Assembly (NCBI GenBank): GCA_963921795.1
Contig: OY997642.1
Location: 37,242,340 to 37,306,339, forward strand
Origin: Nannobrachium achirus
Lineage: Eukaryota; Chordata; Actinopteri; Myctophiformes; Myctophidae
Length of the DNA stretch: 64,000 nucleotides
Reading direction: 5' to 3'
The position numbers and the translations under genes are program-made. Shown here piece by piece: positions 1-11,784 of this stretch. Every line of letters starts with the position of its first letter. Position 1 is the first letter of the stretch. The notes beneath the pieces were generated by a model, which worked only from the letters and a program-made list of their open reading frames with translations, ran no database searches and had not been told where the DNA came from.

Positions 1-483
1 GACGCCCCTGTATGTTGGGCCTGAAACCATGTGCATGCAGATGGGGTCGGTCTCAAGGCCAAGGTTAAACAAAGCAATCTAAGATTGGAACGGATGCCGT
101 GAATAAGCAGAGTGTAACAGGAGCTGTGGAATCTTCAAGAGCATTAGGACATGGACAGGAGGTGTTGAAAGGGTCCCTGTAGGGACGTTACGGTAGTCTT
201 GCAGACCTCATCATAGTGGAATGTTGTCATGACGTGTCATGTCAAAGTTCCGCTAAGCAAATCATAGACAACTCTTACTTGTTCACTATAAGTTGCCCCC
301 CGGGTTAAGCATTGGCTAAATGCTTCAAATCCTAGGTCAGGGGGCACACTTAACAGTTTGCCACCTGCTTGTCAAAAGCTTTCCCTGTGAACAATCCTGT
401 TAAATGACTTAATGTCTGATCTTTTGGACAGCCTCACAGAAAATCTAATCATTTACATAATTTATTTTCTTTCTTTTTTTCAG

Positions 484-2978
484 CTGGACTTTACCCCTGA
501 ACAGATTGAGGGTGAGATGACATTGTTATTTCAGTTGTAATTTGTGTTGCATTGACTGCACGCTATTTATAGATGCAATGGCTGTTTTGTTGTGCTGTTT
601 TGTACTCAAGTATCAGTCCATTAGTGTCAAATAGAGAAATAATTGCCTATATCCACATAAATACAAATACATCAATCAAAAAACTGAATCCCATTTGTCC
701 ATCTGTATTGTATACAATCTGTATTATACATTGATTCTTGCTTTATTATTTAGTGTAGAAACATTTTGCCTGAGATATGACTATAACTGTTACTAGAAAT
801 CTTCACGCGACTCACTCCAGAAGGATGCTTCTGCCATATTACAGTGGTTCTCAACCTTGGGGGGTCCCCAGATGATTAACTTAATGTGCAACATTGTTTT
901 CTCACTCCATCAGTAAACAAACCAACATAAGGTGTAAGTGTATAGAGGATATATGCACATTTCTAAAGTGACAATTTAAGGACTTTTTAATACCTCTAAA
1001 ATGACAACTTAAACATTGGCCAAATTGTCAAACATTAGAGCAGAAATTGTGAAAATAGCAGATCTACATGCTCACAACGCCTCGCAATCCAAGGTGTTGT
1101 GAGCATGTAGTACCCTGAGAACAGAGTACCCTGAGAACAGGGTGCATGGACGAAGTACATGTTAGTTTATCCTGGTGATGCTCTCTCTACACAGACTTCA
1201 AAGATGCCTTCCAGCTGTTCGACAGGACACCAACCAATGAGATGAAAATCACCTATGCACAGTGCGGGGACCTGATCAGGGCACTGGGACAGAATCCCAC
1301 CAATAAAGAAATCACCTATGTTCTTGGAAAGCCCACACCTGCAGGTTGGTATTATGAAAAGTCTGCCTACTAATAACGGCATGGCTTCTATATGCAGTGG
1401 TGTACAGTCAGTAACTAAGTAGTAGTTTTGTAAACTGATGACTTTCACGTTACATTTTAAATAGAAATATCCAATACATTTCTAGGATTGGACTCTTGGG
1501 ACTGGAACTTACCAAAAAAAATTATGAACGAACCACTTAAGCCCCATTCACATAGTGAAGATAGCCGATCTATAAGCTCACAACATTGTCAGGGTGTAGA
1601 TCTGCTATTTTCACTATTCCTTTTGTTTTGTTTTACGGGAAACTTCTGACAAATTTCGGAAAATGTACTTCGTAATTTGTACTCATTTATGATGTCAGTC
1701 ATCTCATCTACAGTATTATCTCAGCACTATGAAATCAGTCATCAGCTATATTTTAAATTAAATTAAGTTTCAGCCCAGGTCCAGTATACAAAAAGTTCTA
1801 GGTGATAACATGGAGTTAAGCCTATTGGCAGGTTACACAAGAAATATGACGCTGATCAGTCCAGTGGTTTTTGAGATTAGCCTCCGGATGGATGGACAGA
1901 CAGACAGAGACAGAGAGACACACAGATACTCTTCAAGGAGCCATGGCAATAAGAAAAATGAGGGGTGCAATTCATGTTGAAAAGCGTCATGTTGAAAAAC
2001 ATCACAAATGCAATCCACTGTAATGTCTCTCTAGACATGCAGAACAAGATGCTTGACTTTGAACAGTTCCTGCCCATCCTTGGCCACATCTGCAAGGCCA
2101 AGACATGTGGGACATATGAGGACTTTGTTGAAGGCCTGAGGGTGTTTGACAAAGTGGGAGATGGCACAGTCATGGGTGCTGAGCTCAGGCACGTTCTGGC
2201 AACACTGGGTAAGTGGGAGAGCTCACACGTCAGCCAGATTCATACTGTTGCATGACAACGCGTGTCAAAAGTAACTGAGACACAAGCTCACAGATGCAAC
2301 GCGTTGTGAGGTCTGATATATTTTTGCCCAGCGATACCGCTAGGGCTGTCACAATTATTACATAATCGTCTAATTGCAATTATTTGAGGTAATCGCAATT
2401 ATTTTGCATAATATCGTCAAAATCGTTTACATTTTGACAAATGTTAATATAGTTACAAACACTTTTAAAAAAGTAGTGGAAAGAAATAGCTGATCTACAA
2501 GTTCACAACGTGTCGCGCTTGTAGATCGGCTATATCCACTATCATTGTTCTTTTTTTAAGAATAAAATCTTCAAATATGTCAGTAATTTGTGTCATGATT
2601 GCCATGTGCAACTTCAAAGCCTAAAGGCCAAACAGAAATGTAATTGTCAACGACAAATACACAATTAAATCGTTAATCGCAATTATTTGAGTGACAATTA
2701 ATCGTTATGTAAAATGTCATAATCGTGACAGCCCTAGATACCGCCATGCGACAGACGGAGCACGGCAATACGATTCCAACAGAGATACTGTACTATAACT
2801 GCACTATACACTTGGAGGGAGGCCTGGTCCTTAAAACTGAATTGGTTTTGTGCATTCCTTGTGGGCCACAGGTGAGAAAATGAAGGAGGATGAGGTGGAG
2901 CAGCTCATGCTAAACCAGGAGGATGCCAACGGATGCATAAACTACGAGGCTTTTGTAAAGCACATCATGGCAAATTAA
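484..2978 (+). CDS. myl4: Essential (alkali) myosin light chain, myl4-like, 3' four coding exons (5' partial)
   Basis: EF-hand light chain that binds the lever arm of sarcomeric myosin II. Exons with consensus junctions: 484-511 (28 nt), 1195-1344 (150), 2035-2208 (174) and 2872-2978 (107, TAA at 2976-2978). All phases agree and give 152 residues. The 28-nt and 174-nt sizes fit the family. Readable blocks in order: [103 protein letters not shown]. The start codon and the N-terminal extension lie left of the window. LDFE.FLPIL and [11 protein letters not shown] fit MYL4 (atrial/embryonic) better than MYL3 or MYL1; the family is certain, the paralogue is inferred. Introns carry hAT elements at 842 and 2341. 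Confidence 0.9.
842..1111 (+). mobile_element. hAT-type nonautonomous element, left part (truncated)
   Basis: Starts with CAGTGGTTCTCAACC, then shares GGTCC.CAGATGATTAACTTAAT and the following ~200 bp with the complete element at 54651-55046. The homology stops inside the central palindrome near 1111, so the right end is lost. Lies in a myl4 intron. Confidence 0.7.
1555..1614. repeat. Solo copy of the GATCTACAAGC palindrome
   Basis: A decayed but recognisable hairpin from GTGAAGATAGCCGATC to GATCTGCTATTTTCAC. It is bounded on each side by TA (1553-1554 and 1615-1616). No larger host element was recognised around it. Confidence 0.6.
2341..2736. mobile_element. hAT miniature element (TAGGGCTGTCAC type) with perfect target duplication
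   Basis: Inverted termini TAGGGCTGTCACAATTAT and ..AATCGTGACAGCCCTA, flanked by an exact 8-bp duplication GATACCGC (2333-2340 and 2737-2744), diagnostic of hAT transposition. 396 bp, no coding capacity. The interior carries one copy of the recurring palindrome (2475-2540), itself bounded by TA. Sits in a myl4 intron. Confidence 0.9.
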
Positions 2979-3790
2979 ACTGGTACAGTATACTGTATGT
3001 CCTCTGGTGCTTATTGCCATGTTGCTTATGCCTGTTGGCAGGGACGTGCTGGGCCCCTGATTCAGCCCGGGAAAAAGAGTTAGAGAGGCCCTGGAAACCT
3101 TGTATGTCCAAAATCGTTTGTTTTGTATTTATCATTTTGAAAATGATTTAAACTATTGAAAACAGCCGATCTACAAGCACACAACGCCTCGCACCGCGAG
3201 GCGTTGTGTGCTTGTAGATCTGCTGTTTTCACTACTTTTGTGCGACGGCCTTGTATGATGAAGCAGGGCTTTGCTTTGCGAAAAATTTTATACATTTTTA
3301 ACTTGGAGATACGAGGTTTCTGCCCGACAGTGACGATTTACTTTGTTGGCCGCCGACATTTTATTTTTAATATTTTTTCCTAATGGCCAGCCTGGACCGG
3401 CCGGGAATGAACCGGCCGTTCGGGAGTTTTCCCGCTTTTCCCAATGGCCAGCACGTCCCTGCCTGTTTGCATTGCATTATGATTATGAAATAAGTATGAC
3501 ATGAGTCTAATGATGTTGTTTCTCTTTCACCAGGATACTTAAAACACTGAATTGTTGACCTCAGAAGATGTTTGCATTTGTGCAAATTCCAGCCTGTATA
3601 CTGTATTTCCCCTTTCCACGTGTCCCTGATGGATCAATATTTCAAGTCAATAGTTGCAAGCACATTGCAACTATTCGTTGTTTTCTTTTTCTTTTTTCTA
3701 TCAACCCTTTGTTGACTCTATATGCATTTCACATCACATGTGATATTGTTGATCAAAAATGCTAAATAAACTGATTCATTTTCATGATGT
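2979..3790 (+). other. myl4 3' UTR with a spliced terminal non-coding exon
   Basis: Four bases after the stop codon comes a plausible donor (2982 | GTACAG). At 3534 there is a strong acceptor after a pyrimidine tract (TCTCTTTCACCAG). The final exon then runs to a canonical AATAAA at 3765-3770, so transcripts should end near 3785-3795. The inferred 3' UTR intron (2983-3533) is almost entirely one hAT miniature element (3039-3461). The junction is too close to the stop to be expected to trigger nonsense-mediated decay. The exon structure is inferred from splice motifs only. Confidence 0.6.
3039..3461. mobile_element. hAT miniature element with nested palindromic element, in the myl4 3' UTR intron
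   Basis: Inverted termini CAGGGACGTGCTGG and its complement. Flanks CCTGTTGG / CCTGTTTG form an 8-bp target duplication with one mismatch. The interior contains a 5'-truncated copy of the CGTCGTTG-TIR element and its central palindrome (3156-3232). A longer sister copy is at 23401-23988. Confidence 0.85.
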
Positions 3791-4700
3791 TTTTTGGGGG
3801 ATGAGTTTTATTTATATTTTTCTTTTCTTTACTTGGACCAAAAGCAAAGGTATAGGAACAGATCAGATAAAAATCAAACACATGTCATATCCTTGGATTC
3901 TCTGAAAGGTACTATATAAATCTAAGCTATTAATATCATTAATAGCTTTTGGGAAGCTACACATGGTGAGCTTGTAGATCGGTTACCCGTTTAGTTAAAT
4001 AGTAGCCTGGATTTTCAATATGCAAAATGGATTTGGACCCCAGGCGTTTAAAAGAGCCAGGTGGCTACATTATTTGCAGCATTTATTCGTGTCTATTTGA
4101 ATGGCGTTTGATATGCTAATGGGGTCAGACCCCCGGCTACTATTAGGTCCCCAGCTATTATTTGCCTCGAGGCTATTTGGAAATATACAGTACATTCAAA
4201 TGGACAAAATGTATATAGGGCTTAAGTGGATAATGTATGTTCATTTTCTTAGCGATTATATTGCGATTAGTAATCAAGAAGCACATTTCTGGAGAATTAT
4301 TTCTTTACTTTAATCTTTTTTTTACAAATATATTTTTTTGACTAATAAAATAGTCTGATTAACTACTTAACCCCCATTTTATGTCTTTGTACAATGATGT
4401 AATAATAAACAAATTCTAAAAAGTAAAAGTACCAGTAAGGGGATCTCCATATATGGGCAAACAAGGGACAAGGATGTGATGTCCTAGGTCAGCTTGTTCT
4501 CGCGATAATAAAAATCTAAATATCTTTTTCAAAAATATTGATAATTTTTTTTTGGGGGAAAATGATGATGTCACAAGACGATGGATTCTGAACTTCCCAC
4601 AGCTCTCCTAGGAGACTTGGACTGAGAAGAAAAAAATTGTGATATTTTATCATGAACATTAGTGAGGACCTATTATATGAAGACAGGTTGAAAGGTGGTG
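3791..4700. other. Intergenic stretch after myl4
   Basis: AT-rich sequence with no gene recognised. It includes one half of the GATCTACAAGC palindrome at about 3966-3985 (GAGCTTGTAGATCGG) without its partner arm. Confidence 0.4.
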
Positions 4701-4715
4701 AACTACTCCTTTTTG

Positions 4716-4882
4716 AGCGGTGGTTACACCGTCTCCTATACGTGGCCGTGTGTGTATGCGTCCGTCCGTGTGTGTGTGTCTGTATGTAGCCTGCAGGCCT
4801 GCAGTACCTTTTATGACCACACATGTTAAGGGAGGGGCGCTGTTGTTCAGGCCAGGCCAGACCAGGCACACACACACACACG

Positions 4883-4928
<46 letters not shown>

Positions 4929-5010
4929 GGGGAAGGGGGGGGGGGGGGGTAAACCACCGCTCAGTTCACACAGGTGTGATTTTAAGTACAGTACCTGAGT
5001 ATATGTAGCC
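4716..5010. repeat. Repeat with CA microsatellite and G run, shared with 63.6-63.9 kb
   Basis: A (CA)n tract (4865-4926) is followed by a run of G (about 4927-4950). The sequence before it (ACACATGTTAA.GGAGGGG.GCTGTT..CAGGCCAGGC) recurs before the microsatellite at 63760-63840. This marks a dispersed repeat with an internal dinucleotide tract. Confidence 0.6.
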
Positions 5011-5430
5011 TACTAAGTTACTTTAAACCACAGGCTGTGGTCTTCAAGTCAACCTCATTGGGAGAGGACTCATGATTATTCTGGTGTGAGGTGCATTTTT
5101 GGCAAAGTTTGGGTTCTGCCGTCATTCGTTCCAGTGTCGGTACTGTCAAATTCTAGCTTAGTTTAAAGCCAGACAGTAGGTTGCTAAAACTAATGTTAGT
5201 TTAAAGCAAGAGGACATTTCCCTATTTTTACATTTTGAAAAACTATTGGAAAAGTTACAATTCTTTGAACAATTTCCCCAAATATGGATGCCATGCATAA
5301 AGCACATTCTAGTATGTTTTAGTTGAAAATCAAGCAGCAATTCTACAACAAAGTTTAAATTAGACTTAAAATAAATAAAGTTGGATTGCATTGGATTGGT
5401 GTTTTACCTGTGTAATGGTTGTGTCATTGT

Positions 5431-5632
5431 TTGACAGTGCAGCTAGGGCTAGTAGTCCAGGCCACCCACAGGAGATCATCGCTTCATCTTGAGACTGCCT
5501 GCATGTCAGGAAGCACAGACATGTTTTCTACATTGAGCAGAAAAGGTGCAAATGACAGGTCTGAACTTCCACATTATCAGACAACCTTTGCTGACCTAAA
5601 AATAAAAGAATCAAACATCAAAAGGAATAAAT
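5431..5632 (+). other. Possible terminal exon of an unrecognised gene, weak
   Basis: An open frame of 67 codons follows a plausible acceptor (GTTTGACAG) and ends TAA at 5630-5632. AATAAA signals lie about 120 bp downstream (~5750). The peptide matches no family I know. It could equally be chance; listed only because acceptor, frame and poly(A) signal line up. Confidence 0.15.
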
Positions 5633-5639
5633 AGATAAG

Positions 5640-6460
5640 ACAATCTTGATATATTATAGATCGTAGCCTATCTTTTTATTATTTTTATTACTCTTTTTAT
5701 TATTTTATTCTCAAGATTTTCTATTAAGTAGTATTGAATGTATTTATGAAATAAAATAATAATAAAATATACTTGCTCATATTACATAATATGAATTATG
5801 CTGTTTATCAAAAACGACTGAAAATGGATCCCTTTTGAAAGATAGCAGCACATCCCCTTTATAACCAGTAGAGGACACTGCTGCTCCAATAATCCAGAGA
5901 ATAGGCCTAGGTTTGGAGATTTCACATTTCACCCCCTGGGCTGGAATCCATTGTTTCATGAAGAAAAAAAGAAAAATCGTGTTTGAAACCTACTTACTGA
6001 TGATGACTCTGGTAGGCAGGTTTCTGTCCACCTCTTTACAACAAGGAAGCAAGCACAACTCCAATTCATCTCCACTTCTCTGGGAATTTTTAACCGGGTG
6101 CACGGTTGGGTAAGTAACTTTTACAAGAAAATCGCAGCACTCAACGGAAACTGTCATTTAAGGCACTGATTGCTTCCGGATCAATGGGGTACATTTACTA
6201 TTATAATTATTTTGTCTTAGGAATGCGACAAATACAAAAAAATATTATTAAACTCATAGTTGGGGCGAATGCGAATCCGATATTCCGTGAGAGCATAGGT
6301 CCGTTTCTCAGTGGTTTTGTCAACTATGAAGATTAAATAACAAATTGAGCTCCCATGCCCCTCACTAAAATGCAGGCAAAATGTTTGACAACCGCTGAAA
6401 GTTTGTCTCATTCACTTACTAAAAAAGGTTGAAGTACCTGTAATATAGCTTTTATAGTTA
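5640..6460. other. Intergenic stretch with a small dispersed-repeat fragment
   Basis: AT-rich; no gene seen. GTCTTAGGAATGCGACAAA at ~6215 is a fragment of the TTAA-flanked repeat family found complete or in part at 32.6, 33.6 and 47.6 kb. Confidence 0.4.
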
Positions 6461-6465
6461 ACTTA

Positions 6466-7440
6466 TTGTTTCCACCAGGCCGAAGGCATTGGGAGACTAT
6501 GTTTTGTGCACACACACTCCCTGGATGCCAATTCAGAACCTCTAGTCTGCCCCATATTTTTCATATGGGCCTTTTATACCGATTTTTTTCAAACAAATTC
6601 TTTGACAGATTTTGTCCAAAAATCACGCACATCGGTAGACAGTATCTCTTGACTTAAGTCATGTGATCGACATGGATCTGTCCAATTTTACATATTTCAT
6701 CCTGATTGACCAAGATTGGCTTCCAAAGTTTATAGGATTGGTCGGTTTTGAAAAAAATGCCTCAAATCATGGACGCAGCGTGCAATTTTCGTGAAATTGT
6801 GCCCGCAAATTCCCTCTAGGCCGAGGAAGAAATGCCACTTCAAATTTTTCAAATCAGCCTCATGGTGGTGCTATAAGAGGCCAATTCATGTTTTCACCTA
6901 TAACTCCACCGATCAGAGTCAAACTTTGTACGCACATGTACTCCCTTGAGGCCAAGGAAAAACCTTTTCCCTGCATTTTTCACATTAGCCTTTTATAGTA
7001 CCAGGACGACTTACATAAAACACATGTTTTGATATTACTCCTTAAGATTTTATCCAAAAATCACACACATCAGTACACAGTATCTTTACAGTCATGTGAT
7101 CAAGACGGATCTGTCCGATATTTCATATTCCATCCTGATTGGCTAAGATTGGCCTCCAAACATTGTAGGATTGGTCTGTTTTGAACAAAATGCCTAAAAT
7201 CATGAACGCAGCTTGCACTTTACGTGAAACTTTGCACGCACATTCCCACTAGGTCAAGGAGCAAATGCCACCCTTTTCATATTGACCTGTTATAGCACCA
7301 CCATCAGGTCGACTTTTGCAAAAAAAAAAAAAATCATGCATGCAGCGTCCGTGAAGCGGCTGTGAAAGGCCAAAGAAGACCTGTCACCATTCACATTGGC
7401 CTATTATAGCGCCACCAGGAGGCCAAAATAACCTTCCTGA
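6466..7440. repeat. Degenerate tandem repeat, ~436-bp period
   Basis: Blocks such as CAGTATCT..GTCATGTGATC, GATCTGTCC.AT and CCTGATTG.C.AAGATTGG appear at about 6627 and again at about 7063. The related phrase 'G.TTGGTC.GTTTTGAACAAAATGCC' recurs a third time at about 29755. No long open frame. Frequent phrases like GCGCCACCAGGAGGCC link it in style to the 34-38 kb block. Confidence 0.6.
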
Positions 7441-8569
7441 CCTGGTGGAGAAACTGTGCTCGGAAGAGCACTGCTTCTGGTTTATTGTGAATTTAGACGT
7501 AGATGAGTGGGCCAATTAACTGTCTCTCTGAATCGGAAGGCAGACAGTTTGACCCCAGTTCACACGTTGAAGTGTCCTAGAGCAATAAACTTGGCGCCTA
7601 ACAGCTCCCTCATGCACACCAGAGCCATCTGAGCAGCCTTCTGCTTGAACTGTTATTTTAACAAAACATATCACTTACATCGCTTTTAAGAAATGTACTC
7701 ATACTACCGCTATAGATGAGCTAGCATTATTAGATTGTAGATGCAACACTTAGCTCTGATACGAATCATGTTAATGCGGGCAAATTAATGACTGGTGAAA
7801 TTAAGCTTAATATCTAGGCCTGAAAGGGAGCTTGAGGGAGACAGTCCAGGATGGAATACAGATGTGCAGTTTTGCCTGTAGCAGGACAGATTTCAAAACA
7901 TCAGATCTTCAGTCTGCCCCTTATACAACTGTCAAGCATCAAAAGGATTAATTGTCTCAACAAGCCTTTATTGGGCTGCATCAGAGTTGCCAGCTAATTG
8001 TTAGGGGATGTATATCTCATACATGCAGAGTCCGGAGGGGTCTGGGCATAGCAAGCATGCATTTTCTGCTCCACTTCACCCTAGCCTAGCCTTTAGCAAG
8101 AGTCGTGTGAAACTCCACATGCATATTACATAACCAAGCAGGAGCGCTTTCCTTCGCCAGTCTTAAAATACTCCAATGACTAGAACATTGCTTGGGAAAA
8201 GAACTGCACACTACCGAACTCAAAACAACAGTAGACTATATACTTCCATCTCAGAGTTAATCACCTGATAAATTACACTTTGTTGTATGACTGTATCACA
8301 CGCCTGATATCAGCTAAGCCTACATTATTTCTGGCCAGCAATGTGGTTGTACATCAGAGTATAAATTAGGCTTAAGGCAATACTCGTGTCATGCAATGCT
8401 TTGAAACAGAAGACAAAAAGCTTAGATGTGCATCATGCAAACACATCCCATTAGTGCAATACATGGCTAATGTTCTACAGCTCAGTGTAACTCAATCTGT
8501 CGAATCCTTAGGCCTCAACGCATCATAAACAAGGATACTGATGCCACGGAATCATTAAAAACATGTAAA
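7441..8569. other. Intergenic stretch, nothing recognised
   Basis: No exon, RNA gene or transposon end could be supported. Lies between the two tail-to-tail genes, so transcripts of either could end here. Confidence 0.4.
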
Positions 8570-10663
8570 AGAGTATTTTATTTTGAATCTGAAGACTTGT
8601 TTTAACAACAAGTGCATGTACAATAAAAAAGCATATCACTCACATAACCAAAAGGTGATTTTACGAGATATAATTTTCTTTCTTCCACTTATTTATAAGG
8701 CAACATGGGTGGTGTAACAAAAGAGTTCCAAGAAAATGATTATAGGTCAAATGTATCTATGTACAATAAATGATCACACACAATACATTTCAACGTGGGG
8801 AGGATATATAAAATGATGTTAAAATGTGGTCTCCAAAGTGCAGAGGGAACTGCAGGTAAACTATGCAGGTAAACATGGTTTGTCTCTTTGGTGAATCATT
8901 TACTTTCTGTTACTATAATGAGATTATTTCACAGACATTTCACAAATATCCTGGTTTAGTTAGTTTTACCATGACGAGGTTAAAACATCATGGAAGTGTG
9001 GTATAAAATATTTTATATTTCACATATAAACACATTTCACAGTCAAGACTTACCCACTGTTGTTAAAGCTGCAATCCATAGCTTTTATGTCCTATTCATA
9101 CCCTGGTCCCGTGCACAGCTGAAATAGGGTTTGAGCAGAGGATGTATTGCGCTTTGAGCTTCATGCAATACCTCTTGTCAACCAGTAGTGATCCTATCCA
9201 ACCCCTGGATATACAATAGAAGAGCAGGGAGACCAACTACTACAACCACCGTAGTTGTGTTAGCTATATTATATTGTATGACAAGTAGGCTACTCTACCA
9301 CACAGTTAGGTCAAAACAAATAACATTGTTATTGTTAAGAAGTTATGGATTGCCGTTTTAAAACATGGTCACCATCAGTACAGCAACACAAAAGCAAGTC
9401 ATATGTTGTACCAATGTATTTTGTACAAAATACAGAAACAGTTGAAAATAAATAGCCTAATCATTGAAAAATGTATTTCACTGAAGCAAGTTCTGTACAG
9501 TAGCCTAACTATAAACGCAAATGGCTCTATGCACGGCAGCCATATTGGCAAGAAATAGGGCTTTTTCTATACTTAATTCACAGGTGTTACCAATGATACT
9601 GTAACTGTACTAATAAGGCTATGTTCCATTTAGAGTAGCAGAGCCTTCCACCTTTCCAGTGATCTAAAATCTGGCTAAACTTCACAATAGCAGCAGAATG
9701 GAACACAACCTTGATTGGTAAAACCTGTGAAGGACGAGATGAAGCGGCTCAATTTCACGCTAATATGGCTGATTAATATAAGGTAGAACCCATTACTTTT
9801 TATTCACTTTGTCGGAAACAAAGTAGCTTAAAGCAACATAAAATGAATCAGGAAAAATAGTTATTTTTGGATAGAGGAGAAACAACATAGCCTTGCATGT
9901 TATGCAAAGATCATGACTTGAGAATTAAGTTAAGTTTTAATTAAGTCAAATCTAAAAGTAACATGTCTGAAAACAACCAAGACATTGTTTTATAATTTGC
10001 GGTAAGACGCCAATAAAAAAGCAAATGTGTTGTTGCAATTTACTGCGGGCCTACCAGATACAGACTTTCTGAGCCCTTCTGTTCATTTCAACATCTGCTC
10101 CCTGAATTAAATTAAACATAACGTGAACATTTCTAATGTTAGACATTTCAATGTCAAGTTGTACAAACATTCTTCTCCAATCGCATGACTTTGTTATGGC
10201 TACATCCATGCAATATCCATATTACATGGATCCTATTCATAATTATGGACAGTAAGGGCGAGTGCCAAAGTCCGGCCGGCCGCCGGCCACGGTGGCACTC
10301 GCCCTCTCTCATTACGGAGCAGACAACTGTACAATGTACTAAAGGCTAATAGTTTAACAAGTTATTTTTTGTAATATGGTCCGTACCATAGTAATAATAA
10401 CAAAAATGTGGTCTTGTACAAGGCTCTCTCCAAAGCCACTCTACAGTATGAAATCCATCTGCTCCAACAAACACACCAATCATCCAGTCTCGTAGTGCGT
10501 CATGCTGGAGACATCATGGACTTGAATGTGATTTCTGGAAATCAGTCTCCTGTACAAATCACTTTGCTGTTTTGTACTGGACAAAACAATGAAGCAACGT
10601 GAAGGTCCAATGCATTTGTATGCACTCATCTGTTTCTTTTTCCAAATAGGAATGAAGGTCTCC
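8570..10663 (-). other. Putative crhr2 3' UTR
   Basis: About 2.1 kb of AT-rich, mostly single-copy-looking sequence follows the stop codon and has no recognised transposon ends. Minus-strand AATAAA signals occur at 8577-8582 and 9799-9804 (TTTATT on +), so a transcript could end at either. It contains a GC-rich stem-loop at 10255-10305. The UTR end is inferred. Confidence 0.45.
10255..10305 (-). other. GC-rich stem-loop in the inferred crhr2 3' UTR
   Basis: Two perfect 13-bp inverted arms (AGGGCGAGTGCCA and its complement) enclose a loop that is itself built of GGCC/CCGG repeats. It stands out as a GC spike in AT-rich surroundings about 360 bases after the stop codon. It could be an RNA structure or a small foldback insertion; function unknown. 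Confidence 0.5.
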
Positions 10664-10804
10664 TCACACACCTGTGGTCTGTTTGATGCTGTGGAAGCTA
10701 ATCCTTGTGGGTGATGTAGGGATGGACATGGCTCGTGCCACTCGCACTCGAAGCGTGTGATTGTCCTGCCAGCGATGCCATCTTTTTCTTGTGGCAGAGC
10801 GCAC
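10664..10804 (-). CDS. crhr2: crhr2 coding exon 12 (cytoplasmic tail, stop)
   Basis: 141 nt including TGA at 10666-10664. Encodes [40 protein letters not shown] and TTGV. The arginine-rich helix 8 and the Ser/Thr cluster (phosphorylation and arrestin region) are intact. Confidence 0.96.
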   Translation of the reverse strand: MRSATRKRWHRWQDNHTLRVRVARAMSIPTSPTRISFHSIKQTTGV

Positions 10805-10907
10805 CTAAAAGATAAATGGGAAGTTACTACTGCCACTTTTGGCCCCTTGACAGTCATGATGATATGTAATCTTAAAATGACTACAAAAACACAATTATGT
10901 TTTTTTG

Positions 10908-10980
<73 letters not shown>

Positions 10981-11726
10981 TATACAGTACTACAGGTATA
11001 TAAAGGCACCATATAAGATTCATCACGACTATGTGTACCAACTTTTGGACAAAATCTCTAGTAGTGACAAAAGAACATTTAGGGCAGAATAGCTAGTTTA
11101 GTAGAAATGGGCCTGACCTATTCAACAAAGCAGGGGGAAATCCAGAGGAGAATGTTGTATGACCTACGTTTAAAAGGCACTATATATATATAGCACTACC
11201 ATGAGGCCAATGGGAGTGGGCATGCAAAGTTTGACACTGATTGACTCACCTCTCCATTGAGGAAGCAGTAAAATACTGACACGAAGAAGCCCTAAAAATA
11301 AGACACAATACATTAACAATTAAGAAGTCAAATTAATTATCAGGGTTTTGCTGTGCAGTTTTTAAAATGGAAGATAGAATACCCATAGTTTCTGTTCCGG
11401 TCATTGACAGATTAAATCTTAAATTATTATTATTATTACAATTATTATTATTACTAGACCTTACCCGTTCGAATATATGTGCTGCAAAATATGTGCAGAG
11501 TGTGGGTTTTGGGGAAAGTAACTGTAACTGCATGGTGCGTGCGTGAGAATATGTGGGAGCATCATAATGTAAGGAACAGCCCATGGAGGAGTGTATATTT
11601 ATGATGGATACAAATAATTTAACAGCAAAATTAGGTGAATAGAAGTATGAGGATGTATTTGCTCCACATAAGTCTTCTATACCCGTTGGAAGATGAGACA
11701 CACATCACCCGTTGCATGCGTGACCC

Positions 11727-11784
<58 letters not shown>

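Noticed and set aside
1..10. GACGCCCCTG at the window edge as the right end of a CAGGGGCGTCAC-type hAT element
   Set aside because: Matches the terminus seen at 22738 and 61618, but only ten bases are available.
4659..5008. Open frames of Cys-Val and His-Thr repeats
   Set aside because: They are translations of the CA/GT microsatellite; the same artefact occurs at 10.9, 20.9, 34.1, 34.9, 39.7, 42.7 and 57.1 kb.
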